Shown here one piece after another: positions 62,819 through 64,000 of a DNA stretch of 64,000 nucleotides. The stretch is from Achromobacter piechaudii NBRC 102461 (lineage in GTDB: Bacteria; Pseudomonadota; Gammaproteobacteria; Burkholderiales; Burkholderiaceae_B). The stretch is from assembly GCF_001571245.1 (NCBI RefSeq), contig NZ_BCTK01000001.1, forward strand, positions 310,001-374,000, given 5' to 3'. Under the pieces are notes generated by a model. The model saw only the letters and a list, made by a program, of their open reading frames with translations. It made no database searches and was not told the DNA's origin. The position numbers and the translations under genes were made by a program. Each line of letters starts with the position of its first letter. The stretch's first letter is position 1.

Positions 62819-64000
62819 TTACAGCCCAGAGCGATACAGGTCAGTCGCCGCCAGGACGGTTTCCATTTGTACAGTGTGCGCGAAGATGAAGCGGTCGCCG
62901 TAGACGGTTTCATCCGGAAACTCGGAAATCAGCGCCAGCGGCAGTTCTTCGCGGTCAGTCTCGGTGATCTGGACGGGAATGCCGTTCATGACGTCGAACC
63001 CGGTTTCGAGCGCATGCGCGTGAAAGAGTTCCAATTGCCGGGCATTGAATTGCACCAGCCCTGGCACATTGTGAGCCAGACGCGTGGTGACGCCTTCGAT
63101 CAGCTTGCGTGCCCGTTCGCCCCAACCCGGGTGATGGCGCAGCACCAGGAAGAAGCCCTTCGGAATGGTCCACAGCTCGAAGTTGCGGGGCAGGTAGCCG
63201 GACAGCGGCCGGGTCCATTCGTGGGCGGGGTAGCCGTGCAGATTGATGTGCAGCTGCGCGCCGCTGATGGCGTGCGCCTGATGGCGTCCGTCGCGCTCGA
63301 AGAAAGGAGCGTGCTCGCGGTAGGCGATATCGTCGCCCAGCGCGCTGTAGCGCGAGGCGTGCAGCATGTGGCGCGGGTGATGTTCGCGCAGCCGGTTAAA
63401 GAGCGCGTAGCCATCGGGGTTTTCCGAGGCGATCAGTGCGAAGTGCGCGTCGCCGCGTTCGGCCAGCGCCTGGGCGGCGCGCAGCGCGCCGACAACGCCC
63501 GAGGTTTCGTTGGCATGCTGCGCGCCCGAAATGAAGACCGCCGGACCTGGGCCGCGCACATACGTGCCCAGCACGGGCCGGCCTTGCCGCGAGACCGCCT
63601 GGAACGCGTCGCCGCCCAAGGCCGCCACGCAGCCGGCGATCTCGGCAGCCGCCAGCGGATCGCGGCGTTGCGCCAGGGGCGCATCGGGCAAGGCGGGCGT
63701 CAGCGGCGCGACCGGGGCAAACGGCTCAAGCGAGATCTGCACACGTGCCGCGCCGTCATGGCGGCGGATGTCGGGAATGATCTGGCCCGGTTGCAGGCCA
63801 CGATCGCCCGACGGGCGGCCCGAGTGATGCTGGAAGTGTTCCAGCAAAGTGAAATACACGTCCTCGTGCAGGGCCTCGAAGGTGCTGACGATTTCTTCGT
63901 CGACCGGCAGCGCGAAATCCATGCCGGGCAGGTCCACCCGGATTTCCAGGCGGTCGAAGTACGGCTCGTGCGCGCCCCAGGGGTGGTTGCGCACGGTATC
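62819..64000 (-). CDS. M14/AstE-like peptidase family protein, N-terminus beyond window
   Basis: At least 394 codons are present and the frame stays open to the window edge; a GTG at 63994 could be the start but the gene probably continues. The carboxypeptidase core is visible: FISGAQHANETSGVVGALRAAQ (HxxE zinc motif), ASENPDGYALFNRLRE, and HINLHGYPAHEW (third zinc His). It resembles the succinylglutamate desuccinylase/M14 peptidases. The substrate is unclear. Confidence 0.85.
   Translation of the reverse strand, partial: DTVRNHPWGAHEPYFDRLEIRVDLPGMDFALPVDEEIVSTFEALHEDVYFTLLEHFQHHSGRPSGDRGLQPGQIIPDIRRHDGAARVQISLEPFAPVAPLTPALPDAPLAQRRDPLAAAEIAGCVAALGGDAFQAVSRQGRPVLGTYVRGPGPAVFISGAQHANETSGVVGALRAAQALAERGDAHFALIASENPDGYALFNRLREHHPRHMLHASRYSALGDDIAYREHAPFFERDGRHQAHAISGAQLHINLHGYPAHEWTRPLSGYLPRNFELWTIPKGFFLVLRHHPGWGERARKLIEGVTTRLAHNVPGLVQFNARQLELFHAHALETGFDVMNGIPVQITETDREELPLALISEFPDETVYGDRFIFAHTVQMETVLAATDLYRSGL

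Overview
This 64 kb window is GC-rich bacterial chromosome, densely packed with genes. It most resembles the Alcaligenaceae (Achromobacter/Bordetella type): it carries four Bug-type periplasmic tricarboxylate-transport receptors, five LysR regulators, a ccoNOQP cbb3 oxidase locus and a class C beta-lactamase. The genus is inferred from gene content; no rRNA or tRNA gene was found. There is no phage, insertion sequence or CRISPR array, so the region looks like ordinary accessory-rich chromosome.

Layout. 1-5627: end of a zinc alcohol dehydrogenase, two LysR regulators, then a Bug receptor, a CitE-like CoA-ester lyase and a family III CoA-transferase, probably an operon for a hydroxy-dicarboxylic acid. 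5628-12557: microaerobic respiration locus with two perfect FNR/ANR boxes, a stripped-down CcoI-like membrane protein, ccoS, ccoNOQP, ccoG, a short FixH and a small membrane protein. 12612-20018: yjdM, then a LysR-controlled sugar-acid operon (Bug receptor, PdxA-like dehydrogenase, rhamnonate-dehydratase-like enolase, DapA-like lyase), then an ABC-2 exporter. 20019-28241: GST, DUF4168, TauE/SafE permease, AraC regulator, hemolysin III, PHB-depolymerase-like esterase, DUF1993, VOC and DUF1428 proteins, GlxA-type regulator. 28388-33168: flavin sugar-oxidase-like enzyme, Tat-exported lactonase, M23 peptidase, AmpC. 33244-37954: opine-dehydrogenase/3-hydroxyacyl-CoA-dehydrogenase pair with AraC regulator and MFS transporter. 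38261-44335: DUF2242 lipoprotein, CopD/HemJ-like protein, two unknown proteins, PPK2, DOPA-dioxygenase-like protein, YciH and Hsp15. 44489-57000: amidohydrolase/Bug/LysR, SbmA-like ABC transporter, aspartate dehydrogenase, frameshifted M20 hydrolase, Bug, carboxylesterase, adenine deaminase and LysR. 57137-64000: lipoprotein, Sel1-like protein, MATE pump, MltB-type transglycosylase, two GNATs, a small Cys-rich protein and a partial M14-like peptidase.

Two observations stand out. First, the CcoI-like protein (5691-6665) keeps eight predicted membrane helices and the CPC copper motif but has lost both cytoplasmic catalytic domains of a P-type ATPase; it sits behind its own FNR box and next to ccoS, and the FixH here is also unusually short. 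Second, at several places the spacer after a stop codon holds degenerate tandem repeats. At four of them (after the TauE/SafE gene, a LysR gene, nadX and the small Cys-rich gene) the repeats are copies of the gene's own last codons, with a different period each time (46, about 34, 44 and 11 bp). A 10-bp repeat lies after the MFS gene. This looks like one recurrent process rather than one repeat family.
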